The notes: generated by a model from the sequence alone, not told the origin. A DNA stretch of 64,000 bases from Polaribacter sp. Hel_I_88 (GCF_000687935.1 NZ_JHZZ01000001.1:744001-808000); one strand, 5' to 3'. Numbered from the stretch's first letter, positions 7,234 through 16,626 are shown. Translations and numbers: made by a program.

Positions 7234-10200
7234 CTAGTTATTATGTTTTGCCAATCTTAAAATATCACCAAAAACACCTCTTGCAGTTACATTTGCTCCT
7301 GCTCCTGCTCCTTGAATTACAATGGGTTGCTCTCCATAAGATTCTGTATAAATTTCAAAAATTGCATCAGAACCTTTTAAAGAACCTAAAGGAGTATTTG
7401 TAGCAATGGATACTAATTTTACTTCTAAATTTCCTTTTTCTTGAGATAAATCTCCACTCAATTCGCCAATATAACGTAAAACGTGATTTGGTTTTTGATT
7501 GTCTTTTAAGGTTTGATATTCTTCGTTCAGCAATTCTAAATTTCCTAAAAAATCAGTTGCAGAACCTGCTCTTAACTTCTTGGGAATTAAATTCTGAATG
7601 TTAACTTCATCCAATTCGTTTTCTAATTCTAATTCTCTTGCTAAAATTAACAATTTTCTGGCAACATCATTTCCACCTAAATCTTCTCTAGGATCTGGTT
7701 CTGTAAAACCTTTGTCAATGGCTTTTTGTAAGGTTGATGAAAACGAAACTTCATCCGAAGAAAAAGTATTAAATAAATAACTTAAACTTCCTGAAAAAAC
7801 ACCTCTAATTTTAGTGATATTTTCTCCTGATTCGTGCAAAAGTCGAATCGTATCAATTAAAGGCAAACCTGCACCAACATTGGTTTCATATAAATATTGT
7901 TTTTTATATTCTTTTAATTTTGCTCTTACTTCTTTATAAAAATCAAAAGATAATGTATTTGCTATTTTGTTGCAAGAAACCAAATCGAAACCTGCTTCAA
8001 TTAACGGAATATAATGGCTTACAAAATTCACGCTTGCAGTATTATCAACCGCAATTAAATTTTCAAAATGATGCTCTTTTGCAAAAGCAATAATATCACT
8101 TACAGTAACATTCTCAGTACCTTTATTGATTAAATTTTCTTGCCAATTTTTACAAACTCCATTTTTAGCAAGCAATACTTTCTTAGAATTAGCCACTGCA
8201 AAAACATTCAACTGAATTTTTCTTCGTTCTAAGACCGATTGCGTATTTTCTATAATTTGATCAATTAAAGTAGCACCTACCAAACCTTTCCCAAAAATGG
8301 CGATGTTTATTTTTTTAGTAACTCCAAAAACTTGCCCATGAATTACATTTACAGCTTTGTTCAGTTCTGTTTTTTTAACCACTAAACTTACATTTCTACC
8401 AGTAACTGTATTATTGAATAAAAGTGGTACAATTTGGTTTTTGATTAGGGCATTATAAGGATGATGAAACTCACTCAAATCTTGCCCAATTATTGAGATT
8501 ACTGCAACATTATCAACTATAGAAATATGATTTACATCTTGTGCATAAAAGTCATTTTCGAACTCCTTTTCTAAAGCATAGATAGCTTCTTGGGCTCTTT
8601 CTGCTTCAATAATTAAACCAATTCCTCTTTCTGATGAACCTTGAGAAATAATACTTACACTAATATTTTTATCACTTAAAGCTTTAAAAATTCGGGCATC
8701 AACACCCACTTTTCCTAACAAACCTCGTCCTTCAAAATTCAACAAAGCAACATTATCAATTGTAGAAATAGATTTTATACCTTTTGTTGATGATTCTGCT
8801 GTGATTAAAGTGCCTTTGTCTTCTTTATTAAACGTATTTAAAATTCTAAGATTGATGTTTTTTTCTAATAATGGAATAATAGTTTTTGCGTGTAAAATAG
8901 TCGTACCAAAATTTGCTAATTCGTTTGCTTCAGAAAATGATAACTGTTCTATTTTTTTTGCATCAGCAACCAAATCAGGATTTGCTGTAAAAATTCCACT
9001 AACATGTGTGTAATTTTGCAACTCATCTGCATCTAAAAAATTAGCGATTAAAGCTGCTGTATAATTACTTCCATTTCTGCCTAAAGTTGTGGTTTCCCCT
9101 TTTTTGTTCGATGATATAAAACCTGTAACAATATTTAGTGTATCCTTATTTTCTTTAAAATATTTGATCGTATTTTCTTTAGAAACAGGAATTATTGGCT
9201 GAGCATTTCCAAAATTTTCATCAGTAATAATTAAATTTCTGGCATCTGTTGTATTCGCAGAAATTTCTTCTTGCGCTAACAAACTCGCTACTAATTTTGC
9301 TGATAAAATTTCACCTTGAGCTAAAACCTCGTCTTTAATTTTCTGGCTAAAATCACCTAACAAAGAAACACCTTCAAAAATGGTAGAAAGTTTTGAAAAT
9401 TCTTCGGAAAAATCAACCTTATTATTTGGTTCTTGTTGATACTTCTTAAATTTTTCGAACTTGTTTTTATACTCTTTTTTAGCAGCAGCTTTCTTTAAAA
9501 TGGCTTCTAAATCTTTTGTTGAATTCCCTCTTGCAGAAACAACAATCGTAATTTTCTCTTTATTTTGATGTTTACTTTTTATGATTTCTATTACATTCTC
9601 TAAACCTTTTCCATTGGCTAAAGATGTACCTCCAAATTTAACAACTTTCATTTTTTTCTTTCTATACTCTTTATTGAAAATAGGTTCAATAATGGTTTGT
9701 AATTGGTCATATTCAATTAAAAAAGCATCATGACCATGCACCGAATTTATTTCATTATAAGTAACATTTGCTTTTGTTAATGCCAACTTTTTGTGTGTTT
9801 GCTTGTTTTCTTCAGCTGTAAAAAACAAATCAGAATCCACACCAATAATGTGAATATCTGCCTCAATTTTATCTAAAATATCAATTTTTAAAGTATCATT
9901 ATTAGTTACATCAATAGATCTAAGCAACTGATTCATCAATTTATAAGAAGACAATTGATAACGTTCTTGCAACTTTTTTCCATGATGTAACAACCAACTT
10001 TCTACATTAAAAACGGTTGAATTTTCTTTTTTAGAGCGATGAAAACGTTCTTTAAAAGAAGCAGGAGTTCTGTAACACAACATAGCATGCATTCTTGCAT
10101 CGTGCACAGGATTGCTAGAATTTAGTAGAAATTGCTCTTGAATTTGACAATTTGCAATGAGCCAATCTGTAGATTTCCAATCTGTGGCAATTGGTAAAAA

Positions 10201-10635
10201 ATGTTGAGTTAATTTGTTTTTTAAAACCATCATTTCCCAAGCAATTCCACCACCTAAAGAACCACCAATTAACGCAAAAAGCTTATCGATTTTTAATTGT
10301 TTTAATCCAATTAAAAAAATATTAGCAATATCTCTAGCAATAAAACTTTTGTAATTTTCAATTAAAAAGCCATCAAAACCATTTCCAGGAATGTTAAAAG
10401 ATAGAATTGTATACACATTTGTATCGATAGTTTTATCAATACCAATAATATCTTTCCACCAACCATTTTCTCCAGCAACATCACTATTTCCAGTTAATGC
10501 GTGATTTACTAAAATTACTGGAGCAGCCCCTAATTTTTGACCAAACAATTGATAACTTAATTGTAGGTTCTTAAATTGAGTTCCACTTTCTGTAGTGAAA
10601 TTATGTATGATGATATGTTCTAATGGATGTGCCAA
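7234..10635 (-). CDS. metX-thrA: Fused homoserine acyltransferase (MetX) - aspartokinase - homoserine dehydrogenase (ThrA)
   Basis: One 1133-residue frame carries three activities. Residues 1-325 are a MetX alpha/beta hydrolase that acylates homoserine (nucleophile GGSLGGG, Ser126; late GHDAFLIE with the catalytic His). Residues 329-770 are aspartokinase (MKVVKFGGTSLANG) with two ACT domains for feedback control (about 630-770). Residues 770-1133 are homoserine dehydrogenase (FGKGLVG Rossmann motif, NVGAGLPLIDTIR). Together they run aspartate to acyl-homoserine apart from aspartate semialdehyde dehydrogenase. The junction reads EYRKKK-MKVVKFGG and is encoded by an A-run directly before an in-frame ATG at 9651. 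A separate thrA could therefore also start there, or slippage could split the product. MetX is on the short side. The gene sits between metY and metZ. Confidence 0.93.
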   Translation of the reverse strand: MAHPLEHIIIHNFTTESGTQFKNLQLSYQLFGQKLGAAPVILVNHALTGNSDVAGENGWWKDIIGIDKTIDTNVYTILSFNIPGNGFDGFLIENYKSFIARDIANIFLIGLKQLKIDKLFALIGGSLGGGIAWEMMVLKNKLTQHFLPIATDWKSTDWLIANCQIQEQFLLNSSNPVHDARMHAMLCYRTPASFKERFHRSKKENSTVFNVESWLLHHGKKLQERYQLSSYKLMNQLLRSIDVTNNDTLKIDILDKIEADIHIIGVDSDLFFTAEENKQTHKKLALTKANVTYNEINSVHGHDAFLIEYDQLQTIIEPIFNKEYRKKKMKVVKFGGTSLANGKGLENVIEIIKSKHQNKEKITIVVSARGNSTKDLEAILKKAAAKKEYKNKFEKFKKYQQEPNNKVDFSEEFSKLSTIFEGVSLLGDFSQKIKDEVLAQGEILSAKLVASLLAQEEISANTTDARNLIITDENFGNAQPIIPVSKENTIKYFKENKDTLNIVTGFISSNKKGETTTLGRNGSNYTAALIANFLDADELQNYTHVSGIFTANPDLVADAKKIEQLSFSEANELANFGTTILHAKTIIPLLEKNINLRILNTFNKEDKGTLITAESSTKGIKSISTIDNVALLNFEGRGLLGKVGVDARIFKALSDKNISVSIISQGSSERGIGLIIEAERAQEAIYALEKEFENDFYAQDVNHISIVDNVAVISIIGQDLSEFHHPYNALIKNQIVPLLFNNTVTGRNVSLVVKKTELNKAVNVIHGQVFGVTKKINIAIFGKGLVGATLIDQIIENTQSVLERRKIQLNVFAVANSKKVLLAKNGVCKNWQENLINKGTENVTVSDIIAFAKEHHFENLIAVDNTASVNFVSHYIPLIEAGFDLVSCNKIANTLSFDFYKEVRAKLKEYKKQYLYETNVGAGLPLIDTIRLLHESGENITKIRGVFSGSLSYLFNTFSSDEVSFSSTLQKAIDKGFTEPDPREDLGGNDVARKLLILARELELENELDEVNIQNLIPKKLRAGSATDFLGNLELLNEEYQTLKDNQKPNHVLRYIGELSGDLSQEKGNLEVKLVSIATNTPLGSLKGSDAIFEIYTESYGEQPIVIQGAGAGANVTARGVFGDILRLAKHNN

Positions 10636-10651
10636 ATTTGTTACAATTAAT

Positions 10652-10680
10652 ACCTACAAGGTTTTAAAAACCTTGCAGGA
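10652..10680. repeat. CTACAAGGT palindrome family, copy 3
   Basis: ACCTACAAGGTTTTAAAAAC then CTTGCAGGA forms a hairpin that fills most of the 54-base gap between metY and metX-thrA. It may modulate the relative expression of the two genes by processing or partial termination; this is inference. Confidence 0.75.
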
Positions 10681-10689
10681 TATAATAAA

Positions 10690-11964
10690 TTATATTTTAG
10701 AAAAAGCCTCTTTTAAATCTGCTTTTAAATCTTCTAAATCTTCAATACCAACAGACAAACGAATTAAATCTTGACTAACACCTGCACTATTTTGCTGTGC
10801 TTCATCTAACTGTTGATGAGTTGTACTTGCTGGATGAATAATTAGGGATTTTGTATCACCAATATTTGCCAATAAAGAAAAGAGTTTTGTTGTATCTGCA
10901 ATTACTTTTGCAGCTTCAAAACCTTTTTTAGGTCCAAAAGTTACAATGCCACTTTGTCCTTTTGGTAAATATTTATCTGATAAAGATTTGTATTTACTAC
11001 TTCCTAAACCAGGATAATTTACCCAAGCAACTTCATCTTGCTCTTCCAACCATTTTGCTAATGCCAACGCATTTGTTGAATGTTGTTTAATTCTAACTGG
11101 TAAAGTTTCCAAACCTTGAATAATATTAAACGCATTTGTTGGACTTAATGCTCCTCCAAAATCACGTAAGCCTTCTAATATCAATTTAAAAATAAAAGAA
11201 GCTGCACCTAAAGTTTCATAGTATTTTAAACCATGATATCCTGCAGAAGGTTCTGTAAACTCAGGGAATTTTCCATTTGCCCAGTTAAAAGTTCCTGCAT
11301 CAATAATTGCGCCTCCTAAAGAAGTTCCTTGTCCACTAATATATTTTGTAAGTGAATGAATTACTAAATCTGCACCATGTTTTATTGGATTTAATAAAGC
11401 TGGAGTTGCTACAGTATTATCAACAATAAAAGGTACTTCAGCTTTTTTTGCTTGTGCAGAAATTGCTTCTAAATCTAATACATCTAACTTCGGATTTCCT
11501 AAAGATTCAATAAAGATTGCTCTTGTATTATCTTGCACAGCTTTTCCAAAATTTTCTGGATTAGAAGCATCTACGAAAGTGGTTGTAATTCCAAATCTTG
11601 GTAAGGTAACATTTAACAAGTTATAGGTTCCACCATACAAACTGCTGGATGCTACAATATGATCTCCCGTTTTTAAAAGCGTTAACAAACCTGTAGCAAT
11701 TGCTGCAGTTCCAGAAGCAAAAACAACGGCTCCAATTCCACCTTCTACAGCCGCTAAACGATCTTGTAAAATTTGGTTTGTTGGGTTGTTTAAACGTGTG
11801 TAAATAAACCCTAATTCTTTTAAAGAAAATAAGTTTGCTGCGTGCTCTGAATTGTTAAAAACATACGCTGTAGATTGATAAATAGGAACTGCTCTTGTTC
11901 CTCCATTTGCTTTTACATCATGCCCTGCATGTAATGCGTTTGTTGCTAATTGTAATGTACTCAT
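10690..11964 (-). CDS. metY: O-acetylhomoserine aminocarboxypropyltransferase (MetY)
   Basis: This PLP enzyme forms homocysteine from O-acetylhomoserine and sulfide. The 424-residue protein begins LATNALHAGHDVKANGGTRAVPIYQSTAY in the MetY manner, with YTRLNNPTN, the PLP pocket FASGTAAIATGLL and the PLP lysine in HSLTKYISGQGTSLGG (about 209). It also has the long MetY-specific insertion WANGKFPEFTEPSAGYHGL, which metZ-type proteins lack. It is the first gene of the methionine run and is headed by a SAM-I riboswitch. Having both MetY and MetZ suggests direct sulfhydrylation as the main route, fed by the cys genes downstream. Confidence 0.95.
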   Translation of the reverse strand: MSTLQLATNALHAGHDVKANGGTRAVPIYQSTAYVFNNSEHAANLFSLKELGFIYTRLNNPTNQILQDRLAAVEGGIGAVVFASGTAAIATGLLTLLKTGDHIVASSSLYGGTYNLLNVTLPRFGITTTFVDASNPENFGKAVQDNTRAIFIESLGNPKLDVLDLEAISAQAKKAEVPFIVDNTVATPALLNPIKHGADLVIHSLTKYISGQGTSLGGAIIDAGTFNWANGKFPEFTEPSAGYHGLKYYETLGAASFIFKLILEGLRDFGGALSPTNAFNIIQGLETLPVRIKQHSTNALALAKWLEEQDEVAWVNYPGLGSSKYKSLSDKYLPKGQSGIVTFGPKKGFEAAKVIADTTKLFSLLANIGDTKSLIIHPASTTHQQLDEAQQNSAGVSQDLIRLSVGIEDLEDLKADLKEAFSKI

Positions 11965-12089
11965 TTTTCTGTTTTTTTGAGTTAATAAATAATTAAACCA
12001 AAAGTCAAAACATCAATTTTTTTGATGTATGTACTAGAAAAATGTTATTAAGAAAAATCAAACGCTTCAGAAATGAAACATTCTTTTTT

Positions 12090-12243
12090 TGTTATCTATC
12101 CAATCTCTTTTATGAGATGCTGAAATGAATCCAGCACTTTGGGTAGAATTTAGCACCTTCTTTAAAATTCTGAATTGAGTTCAGAACAACAAAGGGTTGC
12201 TAAGGTTTCAAAGGGTCTAATCCCTCCACCTTTCTTGATAACA
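12090..12243 (-). ncRNA. SAM-I (S-box) riboswitch in the metY leader
   Basis: On the minus strand the aptamer opens with TGTTATCAAG and closes with GATAACA, a 7-base P1 stem (12237-12243 with 12090-12096). Between them are the SAM-I core blocks in order: GGTGGAGGGATTAGACCC (12213-12230), GAAACCTTAGCAACCC around 12193-12208, and AAGGTGCTAAATTC (12146-12160). Two variable loops contain the flavobacterial hairpin repeats TTCTGAA/TTCAGAA and TGCTGGA...TTTCAGCA. The start codon of metY is 125 bases downstream; a weak hairpin ACATCA...TGATGT (about 12005-12023) followed by T-rich sequence could be the terminator. Upstream, AATATTTG (12273-12280) with a TTG 21 bases before it is a probable promoter. 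Confidence 0.93.
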
Positions 12244-12443
12244 TTTCAATAAGTTATTGAACTTTGTGAGTACAAATATTGCAACAGAAAAATTTAGTAT
12301 CCAAATAAAAAGGTCTTTTTTTTATTATTTATATAGATTTCGTAAAGTTTATAGGCTTCAATTCATCATTCTTTAAAATCAATCCATTTTATCTTCTAAA
12401 ATTAGTTTATTGATGATGCTATCATAAAAAATTATACATAAAA

Positions 12444-12476
12444 TTGATTCAAATAATAATTTAAACTGTAACTTTG
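12444..12476 (+). promoter_or_regulatory. Flavobacterial promoter of metK
   Basis: TTG (12444-12446) and TAACTTTG (12469-12476) are 22 bases apart, fitting the TTG-N17-23-TAnnTTTG consensus. Transcription would start a few bases downstream, at the 5' edge of the structured leader at 12487. Confidence 0.75.
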
Positions 12477-12486
12477 CCAAATAATT

Positions 12487-12559
12487 AAGAGGAAAATTTG
12501 AACTGATTGCAACCTCTTTGTGCTGAATTTATTTCAGCATCTTTCTGAAAAATTCGGTT
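12487..12559 (+). ncRNA. SAM-II-like riboswitch candidate in the metK leader
   Basis: The P1 stem is AAGAGG/CCTCTT (12487-12492 with 12513-12518), with the loop AAAATTTGAACTGATTGCAA. This loop parallels the SAM-II consensus loop, which also has a U-rich start, AAC and a closing ATTGCAA. AACTGA in the loop (12501-12506) can pair with TCGGTT downstream (12554-12559), giving the H-type pseudoknot expected of SAM-II. A TGCTGAA/TTCAGCA hairpin (12521-12539) is inserted in the connecting segment, where SAM-II lengths vary. The gene controlled would be SAM synthetase itself. The assignment is by eye; a covariance search (Rfam SAM-II) was not possible here. Confidence 0.6.
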
Positions 12560-12571
12560 AGGCTTTTAAAA

Positions 12572-12660
12572 GATCCTAATACGAGTTCAGGATTAAAAAA
12601 AAGCTAAAACAGTATATTTCCATACTTCTTTTAGCTATTTCGCAATCTTTTTTTAATCCT
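12572..12660 (+). promoter_or_regulatory. Alternative hairpins between the SAM-II-like element and metK
   Basis: A long interrupted hairpin is formed by AGGATTAAAAAAA (12589-12601) with TTTTTTTAATCCT (12648-12660), then AGCTAAAA/TTTTAGCT and AGTAT/ATACT inside. The 5' arm AGGAT can instead pair with ATCCT at 12573-12577. The two folds exclude each other, as in an expression platform. The metK ATG follows 24 bases later. Regulation through this switch is inferred. Confidence 0.5.
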
Positions 12661-12684
12661 CAAAAAACTAAAAACAAGATAGTT

Positions 12685-13974
12685 ATGTCATATTTATTTA
12701 CTTCAGAAAGTGTTTCTGAAGGACACCCAGATAAAGTTGCGGATCAGATTTCTGATGCTTTAATTGATAATTTTTTAGCTTTTGATAAAAACAGTAAAGT
12801 TGCTTGTGAAACGCTGGTAACTACTGGTCAAGTTATTTTGGCTGGTGAAGTAAAATCGGATACTTATTTAGATGTTCAGCAAATTGCAAGAGAAGTCATC
12901 AATAAAATTGGCTACACAAAAAGCGAATATATGTTTGATGGAAATTCTTGTGGAATTTTATCTGCAATTCACGAACAATCTCCAGATATTAACCAAGGAG
13001 TTGATAAATCTAATCCTGAAGAACAAGGTGCAGGAGATCAAGGAATGATGTTTGGGTATGCAACTGATGAGACTGAAAACTACATGCCTTTGGCATTGGA
13101 ATTGTCTCACAGATTGTTAATTGAATTGGCGCTTTTAAGAAGAGAAAACAACGAAATTGATTATTTAAGACCAGATGCAAAAAGCCAGGTAACTATTGAA
13201 TACTCAGACGATAACGTTCCTCAAGGAATTGATGCGATTGTAATTTCTACACAACACGATGATTTTGTAAAACCGTCATCAAACAGTAAAGAAGATAAAA
13301 AAATTGCAGAAGATAAAATGTTGGCAAAAATTAATGCTGATATAAAATCGATCTTAATTCCTAGAGTTATTGCTAAATTACCTGAAAATCTTCAAAAATT
13401 ATTTACAGATAACATTACGTATCATATAAACCCAACAGGTGTTTTTGTAATTGGTGGTCCTCATGGAGATACTGGTTTAACTGGTCGTAAAATTATTGTT
13501 GATACGTATGGTGGAAAAGGTGCTCATGGAGGAGGCGCATTTTCTGGAAAAGACCCAAGTAAAGTAGATAGATCTGGAGCGTATGCAACAAGACATATAG
13601 CTAAAAATTTAGTAGCTGCTGGTTTGTGTAAAGAAGTTTTAGTACAAGTTTCGTATGCAATTGGTGTTGCTAAACCAACAAGTATAAATGTAGAAACTTA
13701 TGGAACAGCAACCATCAACAAAACTGATGGAGAAATTAGCAAAATAGTAGAAACTATTTTTGATATGCGTCCTTATTTTATCGAAAAAAGATTAAAATTA
13801 AGAACTCCTATTTATGCTGAAACTGCTGCTTATGGACACATGGGAAGAACTCCAGAAGTAAAAACGGTAACTTTTTCAAATCCTATGGGAGAAACTGTTT
13901 CTGAAGAAGTAGAAACTTTTACTTGGGAAAAATTAGATTATGTTGATACTATAAAAGAAGCTTTCAAATTGTAA
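12685..13974 (+). CDS. metK: S-adenosylmethionine synthetase (MetK)
   Basis: MetK makes SAM from methionine and ATP in the cytoplasm. The 429-residue protein carries the family signatures: [17 protein letters not shown] near the N-terminus, [32 protein letters not shown] and [19 protein letters not shown]. It is complete and slightly longer than the E. coli enzyme (about 384) because of an insertion around 195-235, seen in other Bacteroidota MetK proteins. It is divergent from the metY operon. Its 200-base leader carries a SAM-II-like element, so both the consumer and the supplier of methionine look SAM-controlled. A strong terminator follows 30 bases after the stop. Confidence 0.97.
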   Translation: MSYLFTSESVSEGHPDKVADQISDALIDNFLAFDKNSKVACETLVTTGQVILAGEVKSDTYLDVQQIAREVINKIGYTKSEYMFDGNSCGILSAIHEQSPDINQGVDKSNPEEQGAGDQGMMFGYATDETENYMPLALELSHRLLIELALLRRENNEIDYLRPDAKSQVTIEYSDDNVPQGIDAIVISTQHDDFVKPSSNSKEDKKIAEDKMLAKINADIKSILIPRVIAKLPENLQKLFTDNITYHINPTGVFVIGGPHGDTGLTGRKIIVDTYGGKGAHGGGAFSGKDPSKVDRSGAYATRHIAKNLVAAGLCKEVLVQVSYAIGVAKPTSINVETYGTATINKTDGEISKIVETIFDMRPYFIEKRLKLRTPIYAETAAYGHMGRTPEVKTVTFSNPMGETVSEEVETFTWEKLDYVDTIKEAFKL

Positions 13975-14002
13975 ATAAGCATTTTTTTTAAAACGATAGT
14001 AG

Positions 14003-14037
14003 AACCTTCAAAAAAAATAATTTTGAAGGTTTTTTTT
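14003..14037 (+). terminator. Rho-independent terminator after metK
   Basis: An 11-base stem AACCTTCAAAA / TTTTGAAGGTT with a 7-base loop is followed by a run of T. Confidence 0.9.
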
Positions 14038-14128
14038 GTACCATTAATTGCATCTCTTTAACATTTATTTAAGAATCCCTTATTTATTGTTTACGTAATT
14101 TGGGAACTAATTCAAATCAAATTTAATT

Positions 14129-16600
14129 ATGACAAAAAAAATATTTTCGCGACTACTTTTAGTTGCATTTGTTTTTGGGTTTTCAGCCAATGCTGAAGCG
14201 CAATTTTGGAAGAAAAAAAAGAAAGAAGAACCAAAAAAAGTAGCTCCAAAACCAAAATCAAAAGACGGTATTGAACCTTACAGCAAGGTAGTTACAAAAG
14301 ACCACACAACTGATGAAGGTTTATTTAAAGTTCATCAAAAAGCAGACACTTATTTATTTGAAATACCAGATTCTCTTTTAAGAAGAGAAATGTTAATGGT
14401 AACAAGAATCGCTAAAACCGCTAGTAATATTGGTTTTGGTGGTGGAAAAACCAACACACAAGTTTTACGTTGGGAAAAGAAACATAAACAAATTTTATTA
14501 AGAATTGTATCTCATGATGTAGTTGCAGATACTCTTTTACCAGTGCATGAAGCTGTGGTAAACTCTAATTTAGAGCCGATTTTATTTGCATTTCCTATAA
14601 AAGCATATAGTAAAGATTCTACAGCAACTGTAATTGATGCTACAGAACTATTTTCTTCGGATGTAAAGCCTTTAGGTTTTCCTGATTTTTATAGACGTGC
14701 ATATCAAGCAACAAGAATGGATAAAGATCGCTCTTACATTGATAGAGTAAGCAGTTATCCTGAAAACATTGAAATTAGACACGTAAAAACATATTTTGCA
14801 AACAGAGCTCCTTCAAATAGTGCAGTAGGTTCTATTACTTTAGAAATGAGTAACTCTATGGTTTTATTACCTAAAGTACCTATGAAACGTAGATATTTTG
14901 ATGAAAGAGTTGGTTGGTTTGCAAGAGGCCAAACTGATTATGGTTTAGCAGATCAAAGAAGTAAAACTGTTCGTTATTTAGATAGATGGCGTTTAGAAGT
15001 TAAGGATGAAGACATCGAAAAATTTAAAAGAGGTGAACTAGTTGAGCCTAAAAAACAAATTGTTTATTATGTAGATAGAGCAACTCCAAAAGAATGGGTT
15101 CCTTACATTAAACAAGGTATTAATGACTGGCAAGTAGCTTTTGAAGCAGCAGGTTTTAAAAATGCTATTATTGCTAAAGATCCTCCATCTAAAGAAGAAG
15201 ATCCAGATTGGTCTCCAGAAGATGTACGTTATTCTGTAGTAAGATATTTAGCTTCTCCTATTCCAAATGCAAATGGTCCTCACGTAAGTGACCCTAGATC
15301 TGGAGAAATCTTAGAATCAGATATTAACTGGTACCATAATGTAATGACTTTATTACACAACTGGTTTTTTATCCAAACAGCAGCTATCAACCCAGATGCA
15401 AGAGGAAACAACTTTAAGACTGAAGTTATGGGACGTTTAATACAATTTGTATCTTCTCATGAAGTTGGTCATACTTTAGGTTTACCTCATAACATGGGTA
15501 GTTCTGTAGCATATCCAGTAGACTCTTTACGTTCTAAATCTTTTACAGATAAATATAGTACTGCTCCTTCAATTATGGATTATGCTCGTTTTAACTACGT
15601 AGCACAACCAGAAGATAAAGGTGTTGCTTTAATGCCAAATATTGGTGTGTATGATAAGTATTCAATTTCTTGGGGATATAGACCAATCTTAGACAAAGAT
15701 GCTAAAGAAGAAAAAGCAACTTTAGATGCTTGGATTATGAAACATGCTGGAGACCCAATGTATCGTTTTGGACGTCAGCAAAGAGGTGTAATCGATCCAA
15801 GTTCTCAAACTGAGGATTTAGGTGATGATGCTATGAAAGCTTCTATGTATGGTATTAAAAACTTACAAAGAATTTTACCAAATTTAGAAAAGTGGACTTC
15901 TGAAAAAGGAGAAAATTATGATGAATTAGGTACAATGTATGGTCAATTATTAGGGCAATTTAATAGATATATGGGTCATGTTGCAGGTAATATTGGTGGT
16001 ATTTACGAATATTATAAAACATCAGATCAAGAAGGAGCTGTTTATACACATGTACCAAAAGAGCATCAAAGAGAAGCTGTAATGTTTTTAAATGAGCAAC
16101 TTTTTGAAACGCCAACTTGGATGTTAGATAAAAACATTTTTGGTAAAATTGAATTTACAGGGGCTGTTGAGAGAATTAGAAGTATGCAAGTTCGTATCAT
16201 GAATGCTGCCTTAAGTGTAGACAGAATGGGTAGAATGATTGAAAACGAAACTTTAAATGGTGATGATGCCTACAATGTTATAACCTTATTTTCTGATTTA
16301 CGCAAAGGAGTTTGGTCTGAATTGTACAATGGAAAATCTATTGATACCTATAGAAGAAACTTACAGAAAGCTCATATAGAACGTTTAGGATTTTTACTAA
16401 ACGATGCTGATGATGCTAGAGGACGTGGAGAATTAGGTTCTGTAAATGCAAACCAATCTGACATTAAATCGATTGCAAGAGGCGAATTGAAACGTTTACA
16501 ACGTGATGCAAAATCTGCTTCATCAAGAGGAAACACTTTAAGACGTTACCACTTACAAGATGTTGTAGATAGAATTGACATGATTTTAGAGCCTAAATAA
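14129..16600 (+). CDS. Secreted zinc-dependent metalloprotease (DUF5117/DUF5118 type)
   Basis: This 823-residue protein has a signal peptide ending near NAEAQFW and a lysine/proline-rich stretch at 27-50. An N-terminal region of DUF5118/DUF5117 type (about 50-390) is followed by a metzincin-like catalytic centre: HEVGHTLGLPHN (His444, Glu445, His448, His454) and a Met-turn-like SIMDY (Met483). The C-terminal 300 residues are alpha-helical. Such proteins are common in Bacteroidota, are predicted to act in the periplasm or outside the cell, and have unknown substrates. No type IX sorting domain is visible at the C-terminus. It stands alone between two terminators. Confidence 0.9.
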   Translation: MTKKIFSRLLLVAFVFGFSANAEAQFWKKKKKEEPKKVAPKPKSKDGIEPYSKVVTKDHTTDEGLFKVHQKADTYLFEIPDSLLRREMLMVTRIAKTASNIGFGGGKTNTQVLRWEKKHKQILLRIVSHDVVADTLLPVHEAVVNSNLEPILFAFPIKAYSKDSTATVIDATELFSSDVKPLGFPDFYRRAYQATRMDKDRSYIDRVSSYPENIEIRHVKTYFANRAPSNSAVGSITLEMSNSMVLLPKVPMKRRYFDERVGWFARGQTDYGLADQRSKTVRYLDRWRLEVKDEDIEKFKRGELVEPKKQIVYYVDRATPKEWVPYIKQGINDWQVAFEAAGFKNAIIAKDPPSKEEDPDWSPEDVRYSVVRYLASPIPNANGPHVSDPRSGEILESDINWYHNVMTLLHNWFFIQTAAINPDARGNNFKTEVMGRLIQFVSSHEVGHTLGLPHNMGSSVAYPVDSLRSKSFTDKYSTAPSIMDYARFNYVAQPEDKGVALMPNIGVYDKYSISWGYRPILDKDAKEEKATLDAWIMKHAGDPMYRFGRQQRGVIDPSSQTEDLGDDAMKASMYGIKNLQRILPNLEKWTSEKGENYDELGTMYGQLLGQFNRYMGHVAGNIGGIYEYYKTSDQEGAVYTHVPKEHQREAVMFLNEQLFETPTWMLDKNIFGKIEFTGAVERIRSMQVRIMNAALSVDRMGRMIENETLNGDDAYNVITLFSDLRKGVWSELYNGKSIDTYRRNLQKAHIERLGFLLNDADDARGRGELGSVNANQSDIKSIARGELKRLQRDAKSASSRGNTLRRYHLQDVVDRIDMILEPK

Positions 16601-16626
16601 ATCTAGATATTATTACAAATTATTTT

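Noticed and set aside
7134..7403. 89-residue plus-strand frame at the end of metX-thrA
   Set aside because: It is opposite to conserved homoserine dehydrogenase sequence and includes a palindromic repeat.
14129..16600. Type IX secretion sorting domain on the metalloprotease
   Set aside because: The C-terminus is helical and basic (RYHLQDVVDRIDMILEPK), with no beta-sandwich or GxY/KxxxK-type ending.
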